Part shown: piece by piece, positions 1 to 5,466 of the stretch
How the letters are laid out: the number at the start of each line of letters is the position of its first letter
Position numbering within the stretch: the first letter of the stretch is position 1
NCBI GenBank assembly: GCA_021826605.1
Contig: JAKAZF010000104.1
Coordinates: 1-7,951 of the forward strand
Source of the DNA: Planctomycetota bacterium
GTDB taxonomy: Bacteria; Planctomycetota; Phycisphaerae; WQYP01
Length of the DNA stretch: 7,951 nt
Reading direction: 5' to 3'
Translations under genes and position numbers: made by a program
The notes under the pieces: generated by a model
The model's input: only the letters and a program-made list of their open reading frames with translations
Databases searched by the model: none
What the model was told of the DNA's origin: nothing

Positions 1-1
1 G

Positions 2-355
2 TACGCCTTTGGAGAGGTACTCAAGCAGGCCCATAGTCTCAATCGCAGCATCCGAGAAGCCCTGCCATTTTATCTTACCTTGCTGGGATCCGCCCTTGCC
101 GCCGGAATTTTGGTACTCATCCCCAACGCCCCCTTGGAATTTATTGTATTGATTGTCAATGTGATCGCAGTTCTCGCCATGCCGCCGGCGCTGTTATTTC
201 TATTATTGTTGGTAAACGACAGGGAAGTCATGGGCGAATATGTCAATGGGAAGTGGCTTAACATCGCCGGAATCACCGTTACCGTGCTGCTGGTGCTCTG
301 CGGCATCAGCTATGGCCTGACGAGCGTGTTTCCGCGTTTACTAAGCGGGATGTGA
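2..355 (+). CDS. NRAMP-family divalent metal transporter, C-terminal part (5' end outside window)
   Basis: The reading frame is open from base 2 to the TGA at 353-355 and has no convincing internal start, so this is the last 117 codons of a longer gene. The visible part begins with YAFGEVL and SLNR..EALPFY. It then has three hydrophobic stretches separated by short polar links and the motif NDREVMGEYVNG. The SLxxxxxEAxxFY and NDRxxMGxYxNG patterns are typical of the last helices of NRAMP (MntH/SLC11-type) proton-coupled Mn2+/Fe2+ importers of the inner membrane. The DPG and MPH metal-site motifs of the family lie in the missing part, so substrate cannot be judged. The stop overlaps the start of the next gene by four bases, which suggests co-transcription and translational coupling. 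Confidence 0.85.
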   Translation, partial: YAFGEVLKQAHSLNRSIREALPFYLTLLGSALAAGILVLIPNAPLEFIVLIVNVIAVLAMPPALLFLLLLVNDREVMGEYVNGKWLNIAGITVTVLLVLCGISYGLTSVFPRLLSGM

Positions 356-594
356 CGAAAATGACTCAACCGACAGACGAAACTCATAAAATCAAAAGTC
401 GCGAACTCGCCGCCAAACCCGAATTGGTCCGCACTCTGCTGGAAGAAGACCAGCTTGTAGCCTTTAAAAAGCGCAACCGTTTCCCACGTCGCAAACTTTC
501 CTTCGGTTTGCAAATCCTCCTGTGGTTACTTCGTATTTATGTGGTGGTCATGTTGGGTATCGTCATCTGGCAGGTTGTAAAGGTGCTTAAATAA
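352..594 (+). CDS. small single-pass membrane protein of unknown function, coupled to the NRAMP gene
   Basis: An 80-residue protein if the GTG at 352 is used. This start shares the bases GTGA with the upstream stop, and an ATG at 361 would shorten it by three residues. A GGGA at 347-350 could serve as a ribosome-binding site for either. The first half is hydrophilic and charged. Residues about 42-50 form a basic patch (KRNRFPRRK), followed by one long hydrophobic helix (about 51-75) and a short basic tail. The basic patch before the helix predicts an N-in orientation by the positive-inside rule, with a cytosolic N-terminal half. I recognise no family. The 4-base overlap with the NRAMP gene suggests an accessory or stabilising role for that transporter, but this is inference from position only. 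Confidence 0.65.
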   Translation: MTKMTQPTDETHKIKSRELAAKPELVRTLLEEDQLVAFKKRNRFPRRKLSFGLQILLWLLRIYVVVMLGIVIWQVVKVLK

Positions 595-606
595 TTCATG
601 CCATGC

Positions 607-634
607 TGCATCGCCGGGCATATTCCCGATTGCA
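607..634 (+). terminator. weak hairpin after the NRAMP operon
   Basis: TGCA (607-610) pairs with TGCA (631-634), and CGGG (615-618) pairs with CCCG (625-628), around the loop catatt. It sits 12 bases after the stop of the small membrane protein gene, where a terminator would be expected. The stem is interrupted and no T-run follows, so an intrinsic terminator is only weakly supported. Confidence 0.22.
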
Positions 635-688
635 GGGGCTTAAAGACCATAAATTCAGACCATGCGGATCAAAACATGGGCGGTACAC

Positions 689-716
689 TTGATAACGCGG
701 TGATAAACCATAAACT
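689..716 (+). promoter_or_regulatory. candidate sigma70-type promoter for tRNA-Lys
   Basis: TTGATA (689-694) and TAAACT (711-716) are separated by 16 bases. The -10 box ends nine bases before the first base of the tRNA. A start about 7 bases downstream of the -10 box gives a very short leader, as is usual for tRNA genes. The boxes match the bacterial consensus only in part (TTGAnA and TAnnnT), but placement is right. Confidence 0.45.
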
Positions 717-725
717 TATGGGCAA

Positions 726-798
<73 letters not shown>

Positions 799-860
799 AT
801 ATAAAATACCAACGCGGCCGATGTATTTACGCGCGGACGAAATCAGCCGCCGTCCGGTGC

Positions 861-940
861 CGTGTCGCCATGCGGTGTGGCGGCAAGAGTGAGCAATCTC
901 AAATCGCCGCCATCCTTCTTGCCGACAGCGTGGCGACATG
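861..940. repeat. nested inverted repeats in the convergent gap between tRNA-Lys and the DUF4236 gene
   Basis: The outer arms 861-870 (CGTGTCGCCA) and 931-940 (TGGCGACATG) pair over ten positions with one G-T. Inside them, CGGCAAGA (881-888) pairs perfectly with TCTTGCCG (917-924). A competing pairing also exists: TGGCGGC (878-884) with GCCGCCA (906-912), which uses part of the same strand. The element fills the space between two genes that point at each other. It could be a two-way terminator or processing structure, a REP-like repeat or remnant mobile element, or a structured RNA. There is no clear T-run next to the arms, so a simple intrinsic terminator is not proven. No second copy is visible in the window. 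Confidence 0.5.
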
Positions 941-944
941 CTGT

Positions 945-1418
945 TCACAACCTTTTAATTCGACCGTCCTGCCCATCATGGAATTCCCCAATGGCAATGA
1001 GTATTAAATCCAGCATCATCCACGGGAGCGTAATGATAACGCCCATGCCCACCATGGTAAGGCACAGCATGATCAGACCACGAACCGCATGGCCTGCATA
1101 AAACTGGTGAATTCCAAACAACCCCAATAGCAAACACAGGCAAAATGTAAACAGGCGGCTCTTATCTGAGATGCCGTTTGACGGCGCGGTTTGACCATTG
1201 CTGAATTGCGGTGCAGAGTGAACGCCGGAATGCCAGCCATGATGCGAGGTGTAATAAACGCCCGTGCCCGGCAGCCCCACGGTCCGCCGTACACCGGTTC
1301 GCCCAACGGTAACGTGCGCCCCACGGAAGCCAGCCGATACACTCGCCCCGTGCTTGGAAAGGTTCAAGGTTAACCCTGGCGCTACCCTCACACGCCGAAA
1401 GAATCGAACATAACCCAA
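945..1418 (-). CDS. DUF4236-TM2 fusion membrane protein
   Basis: 157 residues. The N-terminal part (about 1-57) matches the DUF4236 pattern: a short basic RFFRR start, then APGLTLNLSKHGASVSAG, GAHVTVGRTGVRRTVGLPGTG and YYTS. This family has no known biochemical role. Residues about 58-84 are a polar linker. Residues about 86-157 look like a TM2 domain: a first helix (89-104) with the LLGLFGIHQFYAGH motif, a turn, and a second helix (113-143) ending in LDLILIAIGEFHDGQDG. The conserved G-HxFY-G and DLILI features are present. The start is a TTG at 1416-1418, chosen because DUF4236 proteins begin at this point and GAGGGA lies just upstream. No ATG or GTG start is available in frame before the upstream stop. 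The protein is probably anchored in the inner membrane. It has no operon partner, being convergent with the tRNA and about 400 bases beyond the terminator of the next minus-strand gene. Confidence 0.82.
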   Translation of the reverse strand: MGYVRFFRRVRVAPGLTLNLSKHGASVSAGFRGAHVTVGRTGVRRTVGLPGTGVYYTSHHGWHSGVHSAPQFSNGQTAPSNGISDKSRLFTFCLCLLLGLFGIHQFYAGHAVRGLIMLCLTMVGMGVIITLPWMMLDLILIAIGEFHDGQDGRIKRL

Positions 1419-1422
1419 TGCG

Positions 1423-1428
1423 TCCCTC
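1423..1428 (-). promoter_or_regulatory. ribosome-binding site that supports the TTG start of the DUF4236-TM2 gene
   Basis: On the minus strand GAGGGA precedes TTG. Its core GAGG is six bases from the start codon, a normal spacing. This decides for the TTG over reading further upstream, where no usual start codon occurs before the in-frame stop. Confidence 0.6.
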
Positions 1429-1821
1429 GCTTTCTTTGATGCAATTCTAAACCGCTGTCCGGAAATGGCCAGTCATACCAGTCGATCAAATGCCTAAAAC
1501 TGACCGGCAGAGTGAATGGCTGACCGGTCGGCAATTCCCATATTCCAATAGGCGGTTCCATCCGGTGTAAGCATTGCCGGGTGAACCATCAGGCAAACCA
1601 GGCATCGGGACTATCTCTCCTGTTCAGGCTGAACCAGTACAACATTATCACACATTCATTTTTGGGTCATCCAAACAGTGCGTTCGCAATAAAACGCTTC
1701 CCTCGATAAATATTCAGCCGGTGAATTGATTACCGCATACTGGTAGAGAAGCAGGGCCAAACGGATTAGCCTAAGTTTTCCTGCCGTAGGTATGAAACAT
1801 AAATTAAGGCGATGCCCAATG

Positions 1822-1852
1822 AAAAACCGGCTGAGGTAGACCTCAGCCGGTT
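1822..1852 (-). terminator. intrinsic terminator of the PEP-CTERM gene
   Basis: A perfect 12-bp stem pairs AACCGGCTGAGG (1825-1836) with CCTCAGCCGGTT (1841-1852) around the tetraloop TAGA. Read on the minus strand the hairpin runs into TTTTTC, a standard rho-independent layout. It lies 66 bases after the stop of the minus-strand PEP-CTERM gene. There is no T-run on the plus-strand side, so it works in one direction. Confidence 0.85.
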
Positions 1853-1918
1853 CAATAGGCATCACTCTTGGTTAATTCGATCGGCCCGCGTTGAGCCTTT
1901 ATCCCATCGCCAAGTTTT

Positions 1919-2656
1919 TTATGCGCGTTTGCGTCGCGCAACCAGCAGCAACACCCCACCCATGCCCAGCAGACTTATGGCTGCCGGTTCGGGCGTGACT
2001 GTTCCGCTAAGATAAAATGGATTGTCTCCCGATTGCGCCGCGTACGTTGGCAACGGTGCAGTCAGGGTACCGCCACCATAGAAGAACTGGACAAGCCCTG
2101 ATGTGCCCTTCGCGTCGAACTTGACATATAGGTTAGTAGCGCCAGATATTCCCGGTAGCGCGAAATCATTCACCTGCAGGTTCGAACTGGAGGTGGCCCC
2201 GCTGTTGGTATAAAAAGTTGTGAAATGGGTGCCATCGGTGCTGTACGACCCATCCATTATTGACGAACTGCCTGCAGCATTATTCAGGCCACCCGCAGTG
2301 ATGGTGAAATTACTGCCGAAGGCGAGGCCGGGTGCCGTCTGAAAATGCCAAGTTAATGTGCCGGTTCCAATGTTGTTCGTGGACAGGACATTGTATGGCC
2401 CGACGCCGTAGTTGTAGCCTGCCGACCCTAAGAGAGATTCCTCCGAGGTTGGGTTAGCTGCGAGCGGAATTTCCTCCTGTCCGGTCTGTGCGCCGCCGTT
2501 TATCGACACACCCCAAGCTGCATCATACAGATAACTGTAGGTACCGGCCGTGCTGATGGTGGTGACTGTGTCCGCACGCAGTGCACCTGCAAAACCACAA
2601 ACGGACACCGCTGCCGCAGCAGCAACGAGGATGGATGAAACTGATTTGGAAAACAT
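1919..2656 (-). CDS. secreted PEP-CTERM sorting-domain protein
   Basis: 245 residues. The N-terminus (1-29) is a Sec signal peptide with a basic start, an alanine-rich core and likely cleavage after ALRA. The C-terminus is a typical PEP-CTERM tail: TPEP (221-224), a hydrophobic helix (226-240, with GMGGVLLLVA) and the basic end RRKRA. Such tails are recognised by an exosortase (EpsH/XrtA type), which cleaves and anchors or releases the protein at the surface, often with exopolysaccharide. The region between is rich in Gly, Ser, Thr and Asn with regular beta-strand patterns, for example YSTDGTHFTTFYT. It suggests a beta-sandwich, but I recognise no named domain. The start ATG follows GGAGG (2664-2668) at a seven-base spacing. 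It appears to be a single-gene unit with its own terminator. No exosortase is in the window. Confidence 0.88.
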   Translation of the reverse strand: MFSKSVSSILVAAAAAVSVCGFAGALRADTVTTISTAGTYSYLYDAAWGVSINGGAQTGQEEIPLAANPTSEESLLGSAGYNYGVGPYNVLSTNNIGTGTLTWHFQTAPGLAFGSNFTITAGGLNNAAGSSSIMDGSYSTDGTHFTTFYTNSGATSSSNLQVNDFALPGISGATNLYVKFDAKGTSGLVQFFYGGGTLTAPLPTYAAQSGDNPFYLSGTVTPEPAAISLLGMGGVLLLVARRKRA

Positions 2657-2764
2657 GGAAAGGCCTCCAAAGAACGTCAGTCTTGGCAGGCGATCTTGCT
2701 CTCGCCCGGGGGGTGAACATCGCCCTCCCTCTTACATTACCAAGCCTATAACTCCACTAAGCTT

Positions 2765-2788
2765 ATTATATGAACGCAGGCATGTCAA
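2765..2788 (-). promoter_or_regulatory. promoter-like boxes upstream of the PEP-CTERM gene
   Basis: On the minus strand a perfect TTGACA (2783-2788) and a perfect TATAAT (2765-2770) occur just after a run of nine T (an UP-element-like tract). The spacer is only 12 bases, much shorter than the usual 16-18, so the two boxes cannot work as a standard pair. TTGTTG, three bases further upstream, would give 15. The leader to the ATG would be about 100 bases. The rest of the 2657-2946 gap shows no gene. Confidence 0.3.
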
Positions 2789-2946
2789 CAAAAAAAAATA
2801 GAAATTATTTAGTGTCGATAGCCGGATGTTCCGATCGGTGAGATCGCCTATGCCCATAATTTAACACGGACAAACTACATTTCTATCGCTGGCCACGTTG
2901 CTTCGATCGGGAAACGACGGAATGTTCTCCCCGCGATACACTTCCC

Positions 2947-4206
2947 TCACTTGTGTCTGTTAAACCATGGCAACGAACGCGATACGGCGGTGAGGAATGT
3001 TCCCCGATGGCTGCCTCCACGCACCTCGATCGCATGGATGGAATCACTTCCCATGGCACGCTGGTAATGTGCGGCAAGTGTGCCGAGAGGCACCGGAATT
3101 GCCTCGTCATCCGATCCGTAATACATCCGTACCGGTGACTGAAACAGATATCGAATCGTCTGCGAACGCGCCAGCAGTTTGCCGTAGAGTGAATCGGCAA
3201 AATAAGCGGGGTTGGCATAGCGTTTTCGCAGGTAAGCCAGCAATGGCACCCGAGGCTGAACCAACGATTGAAAAATCCGGCTCAGTTGTGCTGCGCTCTG
3301 ATATTGCCGGTCGTAAATGGCACGAAAACTTTTGTAATACTGCGGCTTTAAAACCGATTTAGCCAATCCGGGCCGGTCATCATAGTGTTGATATGAAAAC
3401 AGTGTTAAGCCCAACAGCGTGTTCTCCCAGATCGCCTCATGCTGGCGGGGGTGATAAAGCCATGTGTTGAGTCCGGCAAAGGGATCATTGGGAGATGAGG
3501 CAGTAAACGTCGCGGTCACCCTGATACCCTGCGATTGAAGTTTAGCAAGAAATGCCGTTGTAACCAATCCACCTGCCGACCACCCGGCGAGAAATAATTT
3601 TGATTTTAATATGCCATTCTTTGCTAAAAATACTTTCGCCGCTTTGTACAAACCCAAGCAGGCCGCCTGTTCGGCCCCTTTAACTGTGTAGGCTTCCGGT
3701 AGTGGGGAATCGCCCATGCCAAGATAATCCGCTGCCTCGACCACGTAACCCTGCCCCGCATATTGGGCAACCATCAAGCGCGTTTCATAAGCGCCGGCAT
3801 ATTGGGAAAAACCAGAGGGGTTGGACCGGGAAAATGCGTACGATGGCACCTCATATTTGCCGTAAACCGTGCCATGCTGATAGCACACGACCGGCAGGGA
3901 ATGTGCATCCACCACTATGGGGATAGCGATCAATCCCGATGCAAAAGTGGATTGGTTGTGCCATTCCGGCACGACGGTTTGATAACGCACACGGTAAATA
4001 TTAACTGGATATTTGGCCTTAATAGCGGCCGGCCACCGATATGCTTTGGGGCGGCTATCCGCGGGCAGGAATTGCGCCCGGCCCTTTTTCAGTATGCCAT
4101 CAAGCCGCGCTACGCTTATCCTCCCCAATAAGGTATAGGTGGCACTTTGGGCTTGGGCATGAAGCGTCATAAGCAGCACGGGCACCAGAAATAATATTCG
4201 TCGCAT
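2947..4206 (-). CDS. secreted alpha/beta-hydrolase (esterase/lipase-like)
   Basis: 419 residues from the chosen ATG. The first 20 residues are a clean Sec signal peptide (MRRILFLVPVLLMTLHAQAQ). An open frame continues 30 codons further upstream to 4296, but that would bury the signal peptide, and AGGAG (4217-4221) lies ten bases before the ATG chosen here. Alpha/beta-hydrolase features are a likely oxyanion-hole strand VVCYQHGT (106-113), YVVEAADYLGMGDS (154-167), and the nucleophile elbow GWSAGG with Ser210. The acid is probably Asp366 or Asp367 in YYGSDDEAIPV, and the base His400 in GGSHRGTF. The YVVxAxDYLGMG pattern and overall length resemble secretory-lipase-like or acyl-esterase families, without an exact assignment. 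Substrate is unknown. Position next to xylan enzymes suggests removal of acetyl or feruloyl groups from xylan, which is inference. Confidence 0.8.
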   Translation of the reverse strand: MRRILFLVPVLLMTLHAQAQSATYTLLGRISVARLDGILKKGRAQFLPADSRPKAYRWPAAIKAKYPVNIYRVRYQTVVPEWHNQSTFASGLIAIPIVVDAHSLPVVCYQHGTVYGKYEVPSYAFSRSNPSGFSQYAGAYETRLMVAQYAGQGYVVEAADYLGMGDSPLPEAYTVKGAEQAACLGLYKAAKVFLAKNGILKSKLFLAGWSAGGLVTTAFLAKLQSQGIRVTATFTASSPNDPFAGLNTWLYHPRQHEAIWENTLLGLTLFSYQHYDDRPGLAKSVLKPQYYKSFRAIYDRQYQSAAQLSRIFQSLVQPRVPLLAYLRKRYANPAYFADSLYGKLLARSQTIRYLFQSPVRMYYGSDDEAIPVPLGTLAAHYQRAMGSDSIHAIEVRGGSHRGTFLTAVSRSLPWFNRHK

Positions 4207-4216
4207 GCGATGATAA

Positions 4217-4221
4217 CTCCT
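4217..4221 (-). promoter_or_regulatory. ribosome-binding site that sets the hydrolase start
   Basis: AGGAG on the minus strand lies ten bases before the ATG at 4204-4206. This start begins a normal signal peptide, which argues against the longer reading from 4296. Confidence 0.6.
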
Positions 4222-4230
4222 GCATAAAAC

Positions 4231-4265
4231 GCGGATTTCCGCACCTGCAAAAAGCTGATGCGGAA
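4231..4265 (-). promoter_or_regulatory. GCGGA/TCCGC dyads in the hydrolase control region
   Basis: GCGG (4231-4234) pairs with CCGC (4239-4242) around ATTT. Separately, TTCCGCA (4237-4243) pairs with TGCGGAA (4259-4265). The two pairings share the same central TCCGC and so exclude each other. The outer half-sites are about 22 bases apart, two helical turns, and overlap the candidate -10 box at 4264-4269. This fits an operator for a dimeric or tetrameric regulator. If transcription starts further upstream it could instead be a leader with alternative hairpins. Confidence 0.35.
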
Positions 4266-4292
4266 GGTATGGGGTGGGGCAGAGTTTGTAAA
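4264..4292 (-). promoter_or_regulatory. candidate promoter of the hydrolase gene
   Basis: On the minus strand TTTACA (4287-4292) and TACCTT (4264-4269) are 17 bases apart. The predicted start is near 4257, giving a leader of about 50 bases. The -35 box is good and the -10 box keeps only the TAnnnT positions. Confidence 0.35.
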
Positions 4293-4339
4293 GCATAGGC
4301 TTGCGTGTTTATGGCGGTTTGAGCTCCCCTTCGGAAAAC

Positions 4340-4372
4340 GTGCCGCGCCATTCTCAGTTCGCGGCCCGGCAC
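4340..4372. promoter_or_regulatory. imperfect dyad just upstream of the GH10 promoter candidate
   Basis: GTGCC (4340-4344) pairs with GGCAC (4368-4372), and inside it GCG (4345-4347) with CGC (4360-4362), with unequal arms. It ends four bases before the candidate -35 box of GH10. It could be an activator or repressor site, but the match is short in a GC-rich stretch. Confidence 0.22.
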
Positions 4373-4375
4373 AAG

Positions 4376-4404
4376 TTGCGATTACGATAAATTTCAATTA
4401 CGCT
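4376..4404 (+). promoter_or_regulatory. candidate promoter of the GH10-GH3 unit
   Basis: TTGCGA (4376-4381) and TACGCT (4399-4404) are 17 bases apart, with an AT-rich spacer in an otherwise GC-rich area. The leader to the GH10 start would be about 65 bases. Match to the sigma70 consensus is partial. Confidence 0.35.
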
Positions 4405-4460
4405 TTTAACTCGGGTGGTGTCGGTGACTGCCGAGGTTTCGGCCTTAAGTGCGTGTCGCC

Positions 4461-4465
4461 GGAGG
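4461..4465 (+). promoter_or_regulatory. ribosome-binding site that sets the GH10 start
   Basis: GGAGG lies nine bases before the ATG at 4475. The open frame runs up to a GTG at 4415, but only the 4475 start gives a signal peptide at the N-terminus. Confidence 0.75.
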
Positions 4466-4474
4466 ATAGTCGTC

Positions 4475-5437
4475 ATGTGTCGTCGCATCGGGGTTTATCA
4501 GCTCTCGGTAGTGTTGGCTTTATTGGCGTTTTCCATCCCAGCGTTTGGCAGAACGCCAAACGGCCGGCGCTTTGTCGGTACCACATGGAGTGGGTTTAAC
4601 TCCCCTTATTTTGGCTCCCTTTTCAAACAGATAACGCCGGAAAATGCCGGCAAATGGGGCAGTGTTGAACCACGGCCGGGTGTCTTCCACTGGTGGGCCT
4701 TGGACAAAATGTACCGACTCGCCGCCCGACGCCATTTAATTGTCAAAGAGCATAATCTGATCTGGGGTGAGCAGCAGCCCATTTGGGTGAATCAGCATAA
4801 CGCCAAAAGGGCGGTGGAAAAATGGTTTGCGGCTTTTGCACGCCGCTACGCCAGCCGCACTGTACTGATGGACGTGGTAAATGAACCGTTGCAGCACCCG
4901 CCGGCCTATCGGGCCGGCCTGCCGGGTGGAAACACGCGATGGGGCTGGGTTATCTGGTGCTACCGACTGGCGCGACGGGATTTTCCGCATACTAAACTTT
5001 TGTTGAATGATTACAACATCCTGAATTCACCGGCCAACGCCCGCACCTATGCGGCGCTGGCACGGCGGCTCAAAACATTTGGTGTCATTGATGGCGTGGG
5101 GTGCCAGGCCCACGGACTCGAGCACACGCCGCTTAATACCATTCGCCGCTGCCTGCGGATAGTTCAAAGCGCTGGCGTGCCGGTCTATATCAGCGAATTC
5201 GACCTGAATTGGAAAAGCAGCGCCCGACAACTGTCCCAGATGCGGGCGCAGTTTCCACTCTTCTGGAATGACCATCATGTGGCGGGTATCACCTTTTGGG
5301 ATTTTCTCCAGGGTCACACATGGCTCCCCTATACCTATCTGATGTCATCCGATGGCAAGCCACGTCCAGCACTTAAATGGCTGGAACGTTTTCTCAAGTC
5401 AAAGCATTATTGGTCGGGTAATCTTTACCACCGGTAA
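4475..5437 (+). CDS. secreted GH10 endo-beta-1,4-xylanase
   Basis: 320 residues: a Sec signal peptide (1-25, ending IPAFG) and a single GH10 barrel without a binding module. GH10 enzymes are retaining xylanases. The acid/base is Glu137 in MDVVNEPL and the nucleophile is Glu241 in VYISEFDLN. Other expected residues are seen in order: PENAGKW (Glu56, Asn57, Lys60), His93 and Trp97 in EHNLIWGEQ with Gln100, QAH (Gln211, His213), and Trp275 in FWDFLQGHTW. The usual RGHTLVWHxQ motif is changed here: KEH replaces RGH and Gly98 replaces the second His. The barrel is complete to its C-terminus (KPRPALKWLERF). At about 295 mature residues it is at the short end for the family. It is the first gene of a two-gene unit, with the GH3 gene 29 bases downstream, and is divergent from the secreted hydrolase. 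Confidence 0.93.
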   Translation: MCRRIGVYQLSVVLALLAFSIPAFGRTPNGRRFVGTTWSGFNSPYFGSLFKQITPENAGKWGSVEPRPGVFHWWALDKMYRLAARRHLIVKEHNLIWGEQQPIWVNQHNAKRAVEKWFAAFARRYASRTVLMDVVNEPLQHPPAYRAGLPGGNTRWGWVIWCYRLARRDFPHTKLLLNDYNILNSPANARTYAALARRLKTFGVIDGVGCQAHGLEHTPLNTIRRCLRIVQSAGVPVYISEFDLNWKSSARQLSQMRAQFPLFWNDHHVAGITFWDFLQGHTWLPYTYLMSSDGKPRPALKWLERFLKSKHYWSGNLYHR

Positions 5438-5466
5438 AATGTATTAATTGTTATACGGAGTTATTG

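Larger units (their letters stand above)
1419..1918. other. 500-base stretch with no convincing gene
   Basis: It lies between the start of the DUF4236-TM2 gene and the end of the PEP-CTERM gene. It contains the ribosome-binding site at 1423-1428 and the terminator hairpin at about 1822-1852. CTGACCGG is repeated at 1500-1507 and 1520-1527, exactly 20 bases apart, and the second copy runs into the palindrome GACCGGTC (1522-1529). A -10-like TAGAAT lies on the minus strand near 1445-1450, but no matching -35 was found. Open frames here are short and show no recognisable protein. The region should include the promoter of the DUF4236-TM2 gene, which I could not place. Confidence 0.5.

Noticed and set aside
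1656..2015. Two short open frames on opposite strands (1656-1865 minus and 1812-2015 plus) that share the peptide pattern PAEV-LSRF
   Set aside because: The similarity arises because both cross the perfect palindrome of the terminator at 1822-1852. Neither has protein character, and the plus-strand one runs into the PEP-CTERM gene.
2683..2700. Sigma54-like TTGGCAG...TTGCT element near the PEP-CTERM gene, considered because some PEP-CTERM genes are under RpoN control
   Set aside because: The GG-to-GC spacing is one base too long, and it points along the plus strand, away from the gene.
4207..4296. N-terminal extension of the hydrolase by 30 codons
   Set aside because: It would put a Cys- and Pro-containing non-hydrophobic leader before a perfect signal peptide, and the ribosome-binding site supports the start at 4206.
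4331..4346. LacI-type operator resembling GAAAACGTGCC upstream of GH10
   Set aside because: Only one half-site looks reasonable; the other half does not form the usual palindrome around the central CG.
4415..4474. N-terminal extension of GH10 by 20 codons from a GTG
   Set aside because: The ATG at 4475 has GGAGG at nine bases and begins the signal peptide. The extension adds no domain.
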